From positions 1-64,000 of the forward strand of contig NZ_AUMR01000028.1 of NCBI RefSeq assembly GCF_000430785.1: 64,000 nucleotides of DNA, read 5' to 3'. Each line of letters starts with the position of its first letter. Position 1 is the first letter of the stretch. Of the stretch, positions 34,792 through 43,516 are shown piece by piece. The notes beneath the pieces are model-generated. The model searched no databases and was not told where the DNA came from. It was given only the letters and a program-made list of their open reading frames with translations. The position numbers were made by a program, and so were the translations under genes. The DNA is from Ectobacillus panaciterrae DSM 19096. GTDB taxonomy: Bacteria > Bacillota > Bacilli > Bacillales > Bacillaceae_G.

Positions 34792-35493
34792 ATGCTAAAG
34801 GTTGGATTAGTGGATGATTCGAAATATGATTTGGAAAAGCTGTTCGTAACCTTATCCAAGGAGGAAGATATTCAGATTGTCTTTATGACCGATGATGCAG
34901 AGGAAGCATATGAACATATAAAAAAAGATGAAATAGATTTGCTTGTTACTGATATTGAAATGCCAAAGCTGTCAGGTTATGAGCTGGCTGATTTCATCAC
35001 CAGTTATGCTCTTGACATACAAGTCATTTTCGTTACGGGCTTCAGCGGCTATGCGGTGCATGCTTTTGAGTTGAACGTGCTGGATTACATTATGAAACCT
35101 TACTCCAAGGATAGATTACTGAAGGGAATTGCACGTCTGCAGAAAAAAAAGCAGGAGGTGCAGGACTCTAATAAGCTTGTCTTGAGAACAAAAACCGATA
35201 TTTATTTTATTGATAAGAAAGATATTGTTTTCATCGAAAGAACAGGCCGCTCTACAACGATCGCAACAAAGGATAGCGACTATATGGTTTATACTACACT
35301 GAATGAGCTAGAGGAGGAGCTTTCTAAGCGGAGTTTCATCCGGTCGCATCGAAGCTTTATTATTAACATCCATTTTGTGAAAAACTTCTCCCTGTATACG
35401 AAGAATTCGTATGTAGTGAGTTTTCACGGAACAGATCGGAAAGCTGTTATTACAAAGATAAATCTCGATGCATTGCAAAAGAATTATTTTTAA
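34792..35493 (+). CDS. natR: LytTR response regulator, NatR-like
   Basis: This 233-residue protein has a receiver domain (1-120) with phospho-acceptor Asp54 (LLVTDIEMP), Thr in IFVTGFS and Lys in MKPYSKDRLL. The LytTR DNA-binding domain follows (about 135-233, IDKKDIVFIERTGRSTTIAT, FIRSHRSFIINIHFVKNF). It is followed after 15 bp by its kinase and lies divergent to natAB. LytTR regulators bind paired direct repeats; I could not fix the site by eye. Confidence 0.9.
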   Translation: MLKVGLVDDSKYDLEKLFVTLSKEEDIQIVFMTDDAEEAYEHIKKDEIDLLVTDIEMPKLSGYELADFITSYALDIQVIFVTGFSGYAVHAFELNVLDYIMKPYSKDRLLKGIARLQKKKQEVQDSNKLVLRTKTDIYFIDKKDIVFIERTGRSTTIATKDSDYMVYTTLNELEEELSKRSFIRSHRSFIINIHFVKNFSLYTKNSYVVSFHGTDRKAVITKINLDALQKNYF

Positions 35494-35508
35494 CATAGGA
35501 GACGAAAT

Positions 35509-36489
35509 GTGAACTCAAGATTACAAGCAATCCTCATATTCATTGTGTATATATTGGCCGGTGCAGGAAGTTTTGTTGGGGATGCTGATTTAACACGGAC
35601 AGGCATTGGAATAGCAGGGGTTGTCTGCGCCATTTTCTATTTTATGAAATTCGGTCGAGAACTTGTTTTTCTGCTCCGGCATGTGCCTGAACATGCTGGT
35701 TTTATTGTCGTACAAGGTTTGTTAGCCAGCTTAATCCCGCTGACTTCTTCTGCTGCAGCAGCGATTTGTTGGAGCGGTTTATTTGTCATGGAGTTTCTCA
35801 GGTACACGCAAGCAAAACAGCAGCTCCAAATGCAAGAGACGATTCAAAAGGTCAACGATAAGCAGCAGGAGCAGAATGAATCCTTTCGGCGTATTCGTTC
35901 TGAACGTCATGACTTTTTAAAGCACGTAAATGTCATCCAGTATTTACTCAATGAGAAGAAATTTGAAGAAGCAAATGATTATTTCAGTGAGCTGCTTCAG
36001 GAATATGAAGAGACAAATGCTTCTATAAAAGGCGAGGAAGGTCATATAGCTGCAATTCTTGTGCGATATAAAAGAGACGCAGAGATGCATGATGTGCAAG
36101 CTGATTATGATTTGCGTATACCTCTTTCTTATTTGCCAATGAAAATGATTGACCAAGCAAAGCTTATAAGCAATTTGTTGGCAAACAGTGTAGAGGCTGC
36201 AAGTGCATATCGACAACATGGGAGGAAATCAGCGATACAAGTACGGACAAGCAGCTGCGGAGGAATTTTTGTATTAGAAATTATAAATCATACCCTTCCT
36301 ATCCCTAAAGAAACAGCAGACCATATTTTTCGGCGTTTTGCTATGAGCTCTAAAGGAGCGGGGCATGAAGGAATGGGAACATACATTATCGCAAAGCTCG
36401 TCGGTCAATATAACGGAATTTTATCTTATAAGTACGAACATGATATATTTTCTGTTAAAATTAAAATTCCTATCGTAAAGGACGCATAG
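35509..36489 (+). CDS. natK: Sensor histidine kinase, NatK-like
   Basis: This 326-residue kinase starts at GTG 35509 after TAGGAGA. Three to four N-terminal membrane segments (about 1-95) lead to a coiled linker. The phospho-acceptor motif is RSERHDFLKHVNVIQYLL, and the HATPase_c domain has the N box NLLANSVEAA and G box SSKGAGHEGMGTY. This is the GHKL/AgrC-like class paired with LytTR regulators. It probably senses sodium or envelope change and activates natAB through NatR. Confidence 0.87.
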   Translation: MNSRLQAILIFIVYILAGAGSFVGDADLTRTGIGIAGVVCAIFYFMKFGRELVFLLRHVPEHAGFIVVQGLLASLIPLTSSAAAAICWSGLFVMEFLRYTQAKQQLQMQETIQKVNDKQQEQNESFRRIRSERHDFLKHVNVIQYLLNEKKFEEANDYFSELLQEYEETNASIKGEEGHIAAILVRYKRDAEMHDVQADYDLRIPLSYLPMKMIDQAKLISNLLANSVEAASAYRQHGRKSAIQVRTSSCGGIFVLEIINHTLPIPKETADHIFRRFAMSSKGAGHEGMGTYIIAKLVGQYNGILSYKYEHDIFSVKIKIPIVKDA

Positions 36490-36516
36490 CTTCTGCTTCA
36501 GGCAGGAGCTTTTTTA
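36488..36516 (+). terminator. Terminator of natRK
   Basis: AGCTTCTGC / GGCAGGAGCT stem followed by six T, overlapping the natK stop. Confidence 0.8.
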
Positions 36517-36653
36517 TTAAGCAAATATATGATATGGGGATAAATTTACCTTTCTTAGTTTTAACGATTTTCCGAAAGAAGTCTCCCTCATTTTGGGTCG
36601 CTTTCAGTCCTATATTCGCTCTTTGACAAGTATGTTTTAGGATTGCGCCAGGC

Positions 36654-36696
36654 AGAGCAGCTGGCAGTCATGGGAGAGATGGCAGCTGTTTTTTTG
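36654..36696 (+). terminator. Orphan terminator-like hairpin
   Basis: GCAGCTG ... GCAGCTG-TTTTTTT (CAGCTG pairs with itself) lies in the 330-bp gap before the helicase gene with no gene ending at it. It could end a small RNA or leader starting near 36540, for example after TTGACA-like sequence at 36622. Nothing else is recognisable in 36517-36849. Confidence 0.4.
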
Positions 36697-36849
36697 CTAT
36701 TTACTATTCTATGCTACAGAAAGAGAGGCAAGATTTGCGGACAGTACCGACTGTATACAGATTGCACATAATGGGTGAAGCGGTATGACAGTATTTCATC
36801 GCCCGTAACGTGGTATAGTAGAAGGAACAAAGTATGAGCGGGTGATGAT

Positions 36850-39138
36850 ATGTCAGGTACAGTGAGAATTTCAGTGCGCTCTCTCGTGGAATATGTGTTT
36901 CGCAGCGGCAGCATCGACACGGGGTTCCGGACAAGCACGACGCTTATAGAAGGAACGAAGGCGCATCAAAAAATACAGAAAACATATAAAGAGTTAGACC
37001 AAAAAGAGGTATACGTGCAAGCAGAACTTTCTTATGAAGACGTCGAATTTATCGTAGATGGAAGATGTGACGGTTTGCTTTTTTCTGATGACATGATAAT
37101 AGTGGATGAAATTAAATCGACGTCAAAGGACTTGTCGCAAATTACAGAGGAAACGCATCCGGTTCACTGGGCACAGGCGAAATTTTATGCATACATGTAT
37201 GCGAAGGAACATGGTCTGAATGAGATGACAGTGCAATTGACATATGTACATGTGGACACGGAGGAACAGAAACGGTTCCGGCAAATCGTATCCTTTACGG
37301 AGCTTGAGAGCTTTGTTTTTGATGTCGTGAAACGGTATGCGCCCTACGCTTCCATGCAGCTGCGCCACCGCGAAAAAAGAAATGCAAGCATCAAGGAGCT
37401 TCCGTTTCCGTTTCAAACATATCGCGAAGGACAACGCAAGCTTGCGGGTGCTGTATACAAAACGATAGCGGATGAGAAAAGCTTATTTGCGAAGGCTCCT
37501 ACTGGAATCGGGAAAACTATTTCCACTACCTTTCCGTCTGCCAAAGCGATGGGAGAGGGATTCTTGGATCGCATGTTTTATTTAACGGCCAAAACGATTA
37601 CGAGAACGGCAGCCGAAGAGGCATTTTCTCTAATGGAGAAAAAAGGCCTATGCATGCATACGGTTACCATTACGGCGAAGGATAAGGTTTGTTTTAAAGA
37701 GGAAACGAGATGTCAAAAGGAATACTGTGAATTTGCGAACGGATATTATGACCGGATTAACGATGCGATTCTTGATATTTTAGAAAATGAAACGATTTTA
37801 AGCCGCAGCGTAATCGAGAAATATGCTTTAGAGCACAAGGTTTGTCCTTTTGAGTTTTCAGTGGACTTGGCATACGCAGCGGATACGGTCATTTGCGATT
37901 ACAACTACATTTTCGACCCGCGTGTTTCATTCAAACGTTTGTTTGAAGAGCAGAAGAAGCAAACAGTATTACTGGTTGATGAAGCGCACAATCTGGTGGA
38001 CAGGGCGAGAGAGATGTTTTCTGCAGAAGTGCATAAATCCGTTTACTTGCAACTGAAGCGGAATTTTAAAGGGATTAACGCAAAAGTGCATGACGTGGCT
38101 CATGCCATCAATCAGTACTTCATTGCTTTGCGAAAACAATCTGATGAAAAGCAGATTGTGCGGAAGGAACTAGATGAAGAGCTTGTGAGGCTGTTGGAAG
38201 AATTCATTATCGCTGCGGAGATGGAGCTTGCGGCAGGAAACGGCGGAGAGGAACAATCGCTCTTGCTCGATGCGTACTTTTCTGTGCAATCTTTCGTGCG
38301 AATCGCCAGCTTATATGATGAGCGATATGTTACTTATACAGAGTTTGAAAAAAGTGAAGTACGTATGAAGCTGTTTTGTCTGGACCCGTCCCATCTGTTA
38401 CGGCAAATGGGGAAAAACTATCGTTCTAAAATTTATTTTTCCGCTACTTTAACGCCGCTGTCCTATTACCAGGATATGCTGGGGGCGCAGGAGGAGGATT
38501 TTATAATTTCCATTCCTTCTCCGTTTCATCAAGAGCAGCTTCAAGTATTCGTCCAGCCAGTATCAACGAAATACCATGACAGAGAGAGAACGAAGCCTAA
38601 TATTGCAGCCGCACTGCATCAACTCATAGAACATCGTCCGGGTAACTATCTTGTCTTTTTTCCGTCCTATCAATATTTGAGAGATGTATATGAATCGTTT
38701 ATGGAACGAGAGACGGAAGTAAAAACCATTGTGCAGGATACAGGCATGTCTGAAGAAGAAAGAGAACACTTCTTAGCTGCGTTTCAAGCTGAAAACGAAG
38801 AAACGCTCGTCGGCTTTGCAGTATTAGGGGGCATTTTCTCAGAAGGCATCGATTTAAAAGGAGATCGTTTGAACGGCGTTGCCGTGGTAGGCGTCGGGCT
38901 GCCGCAGCTCGGGCTGGAGCGCAATATTATTAAAGATTATTTCAATGCAGCCGGAAAAAACGGATATGATTATGCCTACGTATTTCCAGGCATGAACAAG
39001 GTGCTGCAGGCAGGCGGCAGGCTTATCCGCTCCGAAAATGATACTGGTACGATTTTATTAATTGATGATCGTTTTTTACAGAGGAAATATCAGAGCTTGC
39101 TGCCGGATGAGTGGATGGGGTTTACGGTGATTCGGTAA
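36850..39138 (+). CDS. PD-(D/E)XK nuclease - XPD/DinG-type iron-sulfur helicase fusion
   Basis: This 762-residue protein begins with a RecB/Cas4-like nuclease domain (about 1-175): His39 (GTKAHQK), Asp74 (DGRCDG), Glu87-x-Lys89 (VDEIKS) and Gln109 (HWAQAKFYAYMYA), i.e. the full metal site and the motif that follows it. The SF2 helicase has Walker A APTGIGKT (216-223), four Fe-S cysteines at 281, 288, 293 and 332, DEAH (377-380) and motif VI QAGGRLIRSENDTG. It is a 5'-3' DNA helicase by family and presumably unwinds and cuts flapped or branched DNA during repair. It stands alone. Confidence 0.88.
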   Translation: MSGTVRISVRSLVEYVFRSGSIDTGFRTSTTLIEGTKAHQKIQKTYKELDQKEVYVQAELSYEDVEFIVDGRCDGLLFSDDMIIVDEIKSTSKDLSQITEETHPVHWAQAKFYAYMYAKEHGLNEMTVQLTYVHVDTEEQKRFRQIVSFTELESFVFDVVKRYAPYASMQLRHREKRNASIKELPFPFQTYREGQRKLAGAVYKTIADEKSLFAKAPTGIGKTISTTFPSAKAMGEGFLDRMFYLTAKTITRTAAEEAFSLMEKKGLCMHTVTITAKDKVCFKEETRCQKEYCEFANGYYDRINDAILDILENETILSRSVIEKYALEHKVCPFEFSVDLAYAADTVICDYNYIFDPRVSFKRLFEEQKKQTVLLVDEAHNLVDRAREMFSAEVHKSVYLQLKRNFKGINAKVHDVAHAINQYFIALRKQSDEKQIVRKELDEELVRLLEEFIIAAEMELAAGNGGEEQSLLLDAYFSVQSFVRIASLYDERYVTYTEFEKSEVRMKLFCLDPSHLLRQMGKNYRSKIYFSATLTPLSYYQDMLGAQEEDFIISIPSPFHQEQLQVFVQPVSTKYHDRERTKPNIAAALHQLIEHRPGNYLVFFPSYQYLRDVYESFMERETEVKTIVQDTGMSEEEREHFLAAFQAENEETLVGFAVLGGIFSEGIDLKGDRLNGVAVVGVGLPQLGLERNIIKDYFNAAGKNGYDYAYVFPGMNKVLQAGGRLIRSENDTGTILLIDDRFLQRKYQSLLPDEWMGFTVIR

Positions 39139-39146
39139 AGGTGAGG

Positions 39147-39206
39147 TTCGGATAATAAGTGTCTCGATTTAGATAATAGGTAATCTAAATCGGATAATAA
39201 ACAGCG
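39147..39206 (+). repeat. 21-bp repeat array, short copy
   Basis: Three units: TTCGGATAATAAGTGTCTCG(A), TTTAGATAATAGG... (22 bp) and TCGGATAATAAACAGCG. Unit lengths 21, 22 and partial match the last three units of the array at 41094-41193. Located between the helicase gene and msrAB. Confidence 0.7.
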
Positions 39207-39302
39207 TTATGACAGGTTTTATTCTTCTTAATGTTCAAAATTTGGAACTCACATCGGAAATGATATAATACGTAGTAACTTCTACAAAATGAGGTGAAGA
39301 GG

Positions 39303-40268
39303 ATGAGCGGAACAGAACAAAACAAAGAACTTGCGACGTTTGCAGGCGGATGCTTTTGGTGTATGGTGAAGCCTTTTGATGAGATAGACGGGATTTACGG
39401 TATTGTTTCAGGCTATACGGGAGGACATATAGAAAATCCAACCTATAAGGAAGTGTGCTCAGAAACAACAGGGCACTATGAAGCGGTGCAAATTACATTT
39501 GATCCGAGCCGCATTTCCTATGATGAGCTGTTGGAAATGTATTGGCGTCAAATCGACCCGACTGATCCAGGCGGACAATTTCATGACCGCGGTCAGTCTT
39601 ATGAAACAGTGATCTTCTATCATACGGAAGAACAGCGTCAAAAAGCAGAAGCATCCAAGAAAGCACTGGGAGAGAGCGGTCGTTTTAAAAAGCCGATTGC
39701 GACAAAGATTCTTCCGGCAAAACCGTTTTATCCGGCAGAAGAATATCATCAGGATTATTATAAGAAAAACCCCTTCCGCTATGAGCTGTACCGCAAGGGC
39801 TCCGGACGAGATGCATTCATTAAGGAGCATTGGCCCAAGAACAACGTGCACTTAAAGGAAAAACTGACAGATATGCAGTTTTATGTGACACAGGAAAACG
39901 GCACAGAGCCGCCTTTTCAAAATGAGTACTGGAACAATGAAAAGGAAGGTCTTTACGTAGATATCGTTTCGGGTGAGCCGTTATTCAGCTCATTGGATAA
40001 ATTCGACAGCGGCTGCGGCTGGCCGAGCTTCACAAAGCCGATTATGTCTGCAAGCGTGAAAGAAAACATTGATTTAAGCCACCGCATGACACGTACGGAG
40101 GTGCGAAGCAGGGAAGCGGATTCGCATTTAGGACACGTATTTGAAGATGGGCCGCGTGATAAAGGCGGCCTGCGCTACTGTATTAACTCCGCGGCACTGC
40201 GTTTCATTCCGAAAGAGGATTTGGAGCGCGAGGGCTACGAGGATTTTCTTATTTTATTTCGGAAGTAG
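39303..40268 (+). CDS. msrAB: Bifunctional peptide methionine sulfoxide reductase MsrA/MsrB
   Basis: This 321-residue fusion repairs both S- and R-methionine sulfoxide. The N-terminal MsrA domain has the catalytic Cys17 (AGGCFWC), and the C-terminal MsrB domain has [16 protein letters not shown] and the catalytic Cys in [11 protein letters not shown]. The MsrB half lacks the zinc CxxC pairs (form 1). Start ATG 39303 is favoured, with GAGGTGA 5 nt upstream. It lies 17 bp before a pseudouridine synthase gene, likely co-transcribed. Confidence 0.95.
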   Translation: MSGTEQNKELATFAGGCFWCMVKPFDEIDGIYGIVSGYTGGHIENPTYKEVCSETTGHYEAVQITFDPSRISYDELLEMYWRQIDPTDPGGQFHDRGQSYETVIFYHTEEQRQKAEASKKALGESGRFKKPIATKILPAKPFYPAEEYHQDYYKKNPFRYELYRKGSGRDAFIKEHWPKNNVHLKEKLTDMQFYVTQENGTEPPFQNEYWNNEKEGLYVDIVSGEPLFSSLDKFDSGCGWPSFTKPIMSASVKENIDLSHRMTRTEVRSREADSHLGHVFEDGPRDKGGLRYCINSAALRFIPKEDLEREGYEDFLILFRK

Positions 40269-40285
40269 GCCTTGGAGGTCATTTA

Positions 40286-40987
40286 TTGAGAATTCAAAAG
40301 CATATCAGCCTGACAGGCACTTACCCAAGAAGAGAGATTGAGCGGCTTATTAAAAACAATCGCGTTACCATCAACGGGGATCATGCACATAAAAACAGCA
40401 TAGTGGAACCTGGGGACACGATTCTTATTGATGGAAAGCCGCTTGAAAAACATGAAACGGACCCTGTCTACATTGCCTTGCATAAACCGGTCGGCATTAC
40501 ATGTACGGCGCAAAAAAGCATAGAGGGCAACATCATCGATTTCATGAATTATCCAGAGCGGATTTTCCCCGTGGGCAGGCTGGATAAAGCCTCGGAAGGC
40601 TTGATTCTCCTTACGAACAACGGGGACATCGTCAACAAGATTTTACGGGGCGAACATAATCATGAAAAGGAATATATCGTAACCGTTGATAAACCTTTTA
40701 CGGACGATTTCGTGAATAAGATGTCTGCAGGTGTTGCGATACTGGATACCGTGACGAAGCCTTGTAAGGTGTCCCGCGTCAGCGAAACTGTCTTCCGGAT
40801 TATTCTTACGCAAGGCTTGAACCGCCAAATCCGGAGAATGTGCAGAGCCTTAGGGTATACGGTGGTGCGGCTGCAGCGCGTTCGGATTATGAATGTAGAG
40901 CTGGCTGGTTTGGGAGTTGGGGAATGGCGGCATCTTACGAATGAGGAATTGACGGAATTGATGGGATTGCTTAATGAAGATAAATAA
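40286..40987 (+). CDS. Pseudouridine synthase of the RsuA/RluB/E/F family
   Basis: This 233-residue enzyme starts at TTG 40286 behind GGAGGTCA. An N-terminal S4 RNA-binding domain (about 1-60, RREIERLIKNNRVTINGD) precedes the catalytic domain with the Asp in VGRLDKASEGLILLTNNGD and the family pattern LNRQIRRMCRALGY. The RMCRALGYTVVRLQR and LGVGEWRHLTNEE segments most resemble RluF (23S rRNA U2604 in E. coli), but the target site is not proven. It follows msrAB closely. Confidence 0.9.
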   Translation: MRIQKHISLTGTYPRREIERLIKNNRVTINGDHAHKNSIVEPGDTILIDGKPLEKHETDPVYIALHKPVGITCTAQKSIEGNIIDFMNYPERIFPVGRLDKASEGLILLTNNGDIVNKILRGEHNHEKEYIVTVDKPFTDDFVNKMSAGVAILDTVTKPCKVSRVSETVFRIILTQGLNRQIRRMCRALGYTVVRLQRVRIMNVELAGLGVGEWRHLTNEELTELMGLLNEDK

Positions 40988-41011
40988 AAGTAAAAAATGC
41001 TTTTCTTAGTG

Positions 41012-41038
41012 CTCTCCTTTTAACAGGAGGGTATTTTT
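41012..41038 (+). terminator. Terminator after the pseudouridine synthase gene
   Basis: CTCTCCT / AGGAGGG stem (one G-U) with TTTAAC loop and six T. Confidence 0.8.
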
Positions 41039-41047
41039 TATTGAATC

Positions 41048-41067
41048 AGGAAAGTATAAAATTCCGC
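41048..41067 (+). repeat. Fragment of the second dispersed repeat family
   Basis: AGGAAAGTATAAAATTCCGC matches the first block of the elements at 19716 and 42957 and nothing more. Confidence 0.4.
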
Positions 41068-41093
41068 AGCAATGCTGTTAATCATGTTTCTTC

Positions 41094-41193
41094 TTCGGAT
41101 AATAAATATCGTAATTTGGATAATAAATGCGCCATTTTGGATAGTAAATGCACTATTTTGGATAGTAAACTGCCGAAATCGGATAATAAACGG
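41094..41193 (+). repeat. 21-bp tandem repeat array, long copy
   Basis: Five units with consensus TTTGGATAATAAATGC---: 41094-41114, 41115-41135, 41136-41156 (21 bp each), 41157-41178 (22 bp) and 41179-41193 (partial). The block GGATA(A/G)TAAA is nearly invariant, the last 5-8 bases vary. The period is two helical turns. Frames across it show a 7-residue periodicity on both strands, which follows from the 21-bp period and not from coding. Confidence 0.9.
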
Positions 41194-41269
41194 CTTGATG
41201 ATAGGGGGAATGCCCTCAAAATGACGGGGAAACCAATCAGTTATATACTCATAATCGCTATACCCATCT

Positions 41270-41314
41270 AAAAAGAACTGAGCACGGGCGGTTTTCCCGT
41301 GCTCAGTTCTTTTT
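41270..41314. terminator. Very strong bidirectional terminator hairpin
   Basis: A perfect 19-bp stem AAAAAGAACTGAGCACGGG / CCCGTGCTCAGTTCTTTTT, loop CGGTTTT. It can end dsdA from the minus strand and anything read through the repeat array. Confidence 0.92.
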
Positions 41315-41329
41315 ATCAAAAATTGGGCG

Positions 41330-41391
41330 AGAATACCCCCACTTCAAGCGTGTGAATGGTGTAGTGTAACGGTAAGTGGGGGAGGTTCATG
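41330..41391 (+). mobile_element. Orphan IS200/IS605-like right end, possible omega-RNA scaffold
   Basis: CCCCCACTT (41336-41344) pairs perfectly with AAGTGGGGG, enclosing GTGTGAATGGTGTAGTGTAA, and the element ends AGGTTCATG. This is the layout of the 3' end of TnpB-type IS605 elements, where the structured end doubles as the guide-RNA scaffold. No tnpA or tnpB is present. The bases after the end (a guide position) are the 3' end of dsdA. A partial copy lies at 32529-32563. Assignment is from memory of the pattern, not a search. Confidence 0.45.
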
Positions 41392-42745
41392 ATAATTCTA
41401 ATCCCTTTTTGTAATATTCGTTCATTGTTTCTTTAGGGACCATACTGCCGCCAGTGGCCCACATGACGTGTGTAGCATGTTTCATTTTGTCTGCTAAGTG
41501 ATGTTTCTTTAAATATTCCTGTCCTTCTTTCTCCTTAATGAGCTGAATGGGGCCAAATACACTTGCCAATGCGGAGGGCTCCAGGTGAATATTCTCTGTA
41601 TCAATCAATGCACTTAATAGCTTATATAACTCATCATCACTCACAGTATAACATCCGCTTAATAAAGGCTCGATGGTTTGGCCGACAAATCCGGATGGTC
41701 TTCCAACCGCAAGGCCGTCTGCTGCTGTGATGTTATCAATACCAAAATCTTGTACAGAAACTTTATCATGCAATCCCGTGGCTAGACCAAGTAACATACA
41801 CGGCGAATGGGTAGGTTCTGCAAAGAAACAATGTACATGATCTTGATATAGTAATTTTAAACCGAAAGCAACGCCCCCGGGGCCGCCGCCTACTCCGCAT
41901 GGAAGGTAAACAAAGAGCGGGTGATTTTCATCTACAGTTATATTCATATCCTCTAATTGTTTTGTTAACCGAGAAGCTGCCACTGCATAGCCCAAAAATA
42001 AATCGCTGGAATTTTCATCATCAATGAAGTAACAATTTGGTTCGCTATTCGCATGCTTTCTACCTTCTTCTACGGCCTTACTGTAATCTTCCTTGTATTC
42101 AACAACCGTTACTCCTTTGCTTTTAAGAAGATCTTTTTTCCATTTCTTTGCATCGGCTGACATATGGACCGTTACGTTAAAGCCCATTTTTGCACTCATA
42201 ATTCCAATGCTAAGTCCTAAGTTGCCTGTTGAACCTACTGCAATCGAATATTGTGAGAAGAAGTTTCTAAATTTCTCACTATCTATAATTGAATAATCAT
42301 CTTGCAGTGTTAACAGCTGTTGTTGAAGAGCTAAATCTTCTGCATGTTTAAGAACCTCATAAATACCGCCTCTTGCTTTAATAGAACCTGAAATCGGAAG
42401 ATGACTGTCACATTTTAATAAAAATTCACCTGGCAATTCTAGTTCATGTATTTGTTCTAAATGTTGGCGCATAGAAGGGATTTTAACGATAGGAGATTCA
42501 ATAATCCCATTTAGCTTGCTTGTTTCAGGAAAGACTTTAGCGATGTACGGGGCAAAACGTTTTAATCTTTCTTCCGCAGCTTTTACATCTTTTTCATTAA
42601 GTGGAGTTTTTTTAATTCCTGTTTGAAACAATTCATATTTAGGGTTTGACCAAAATACTTCCTTTGTTGAAATTAATTCATTTATTAAAGGATATTCTTT
42701 TTTCCAATCTTGTACAGTTTTGCCTTCGATCTGAATAGTTCTCAT
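41387..42745 (-). CDS. dsdA: D-serine ammonia-lyase
   Basis: This 452-residue fold-type II PLP enzyme converts D-serine to pyruvate and ammonia. The PLP lysine is in [17 protein letters not shown], the phosphate-binding glycine loop is [11 protein letters not shown], and [20 protein letters not shown] and VGRPSGFVG complete the DsdA pattern. Start ATG 42745 follows AAAAGGGG; the longer frame has no SD. Its stop codon overlaps the last bases of the IS605-like end, and the C-terminus ([11 protein letters not shown]) looks intact. No DsdC or DsdX gene is adjacent. Confidence 0.95.
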   Translation of the reverse strand: MRTIQIEGKTVQDWKKEYPLINELISTKEVFWSNPKYELFQTGIKKTPLNEKDVKAAEERLKRFAPYIAKVFPETSKLNGIIESPIVKIPSMRQHLEQIHELELPGEFLLKCDSHLPISGSIKARGGIYEVLKHAEDLALQQQLLTLQDDYSIIDSEKFRNFFSQYSIAVGSTGNLGLSIGIMSAKMGFNVTVHMSADAKKWKKDLLKSKGVTVVEYKEDYSKAVEEGRKHANSEPNCYFIDDENSSDLFLGYAVAASRLTKQLEDMNITVDENHPLFVYLPCGVGGGPGGVAFGLKLLYQDHVHCFFAEPTHSPCMLLGLATGLHDKVSVQDFGIDNITAADGLAVGRPSGFVGQTIEPLLSGCYTVSDDELYKLLSALIDTENIHLEPSALASVFGPIQLIKEKEGQEYLKKHHLADKMKHATHVMWATGGSMVPKETMNEYYKKGLELS

Positions 42746-42956
42746 CTTTTTTCCCCTTTTTATAGCACGGTTATATGGGTTCATCCATGCTAAGTTGAAA
42801 ATTAAATTTTATTACGTAACCTTTGCAGCCGGAGTTAGGCGGGCAAACCTTGATATAACTAGGTAGTCCTGCTATGGTTGAGCTTGGATAAATTTTTTGA
42901 ATTTCGTGTTTGTCCTTTTCAAAGTATCTTCAAGAAATATGAGAGGTGAACTGGCA

Positions 42957-43133
42957 AAGTAAGAAAGTATAAAATTGCGCCTCAATGCCTCCAAATCTGT
43001 CCTTCTTTTAAAATCCATGATGCTTGCAGTATACGGCACATAAAAGAACAAATCGCTTATTTAGTAAAAAACATAGGCTAGGGCGCCTAAAAGGGTTTGA
43101 CCGATACTATACTCGGCAGGCACACGATGCCCA
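42957..43133 (+). repeat. Second dispersed repeat family, copy 2
   Basis: Ordered blocks GTAAGAAAGTATAAAATT, GCAGTATAC, TAGTAAAAAACATAGG, AAAGGGTTTGACCG, TACTATACTCGGCAGGCAC. The same order occurs at 19716-19863. AAAGGGTTTGACCG also resembles part of the first repeat family. The flank 42746-42956 shows nothing else. Confidence 0.55.
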
Positions 43134-43164
43134 CATAAAAAGGATTGGGCGGTTTTTGCCCAGT
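43134..43164 (-). terminator. Terminator of the SMR gene pair
   Basis: Minus-strand CTGGGC / GCCCAA stem followed by TCCTTTTT, just past the second SMR gene. Confidence 0.7.
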
Positions 43165-43169
43165 TTTTC

Positions 43170-43490
43170 TCACTGTCCCGAAGTTATTTTAACACCAACA
43201 GTTCCTATAATAATACAAATAATTAAAAATATTCTCTTTATATCTTTAGGTTCATTAAAGAAAGTCATTCCTACTAAAACACTTCCGACAGAGCCAATGC
43301 CAGTCCATATCGCGTAAGCGGGCCCGATTGGAAGAACAGTTAATGATAGAGAAAGAAAATAAAAGCTTAAACTCCCAAACACAAGACAGGCTACGGAGGG
43401 CAAAAAATGTTTAAACCCTTCAGCCAGTTTAAGGCTTATGACACTGCCAATCTCAGCAAATCCAGCAATAAGAAGAAAAAACCAAGACAT
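43170..43490 (-). CDS. Small multidrug resistance protein, second subunit
   Basis: This 106-residue, four-helix SMR protein has the essential membrane Glu13 (FAEIGSVISLK) and the GPAYAIWTGIGSVGSVLVG dimer segment. It pairs with the SMR gene 26 bp upstream; such pairs (EbrAB, YkkCD, YvdRS) work as antiparallel heterodimers that export cationic drugs or guanidinium-like compounds with proton exchange. It looks like the YkkD/YvdR-type partner. No guanidine riboswitch precedes the pair. Confidence 0.9.
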   Translation of the reverse strand: MSWFFLLIAGFAEIGSVISLKLAEGFKHFLPSVACLVFGSLSFYFLSLSLTVLPIGPAYAIWTGIGSVGSVLVGMTFFNEPKDIKRIFLIICIIIGTVGVKITSGQ

Positions 43491-43516
43491 TTAATAATCA
43501 CCTAACCTTGTACAAA

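Noticed and set aside
41094-41193. CRISPR-like array
   Set aside because: The repeats are contiguous 21-mers with no unique spacers of 26-40 bp and no cas genes nearby.
41041-41271. 76-residue frame with 7-residue periodicity
   Set aside because: The periodicity is imposed by the 21-bp tandem repeat; the antisense strand shows the same effect and there is no proper RBS.
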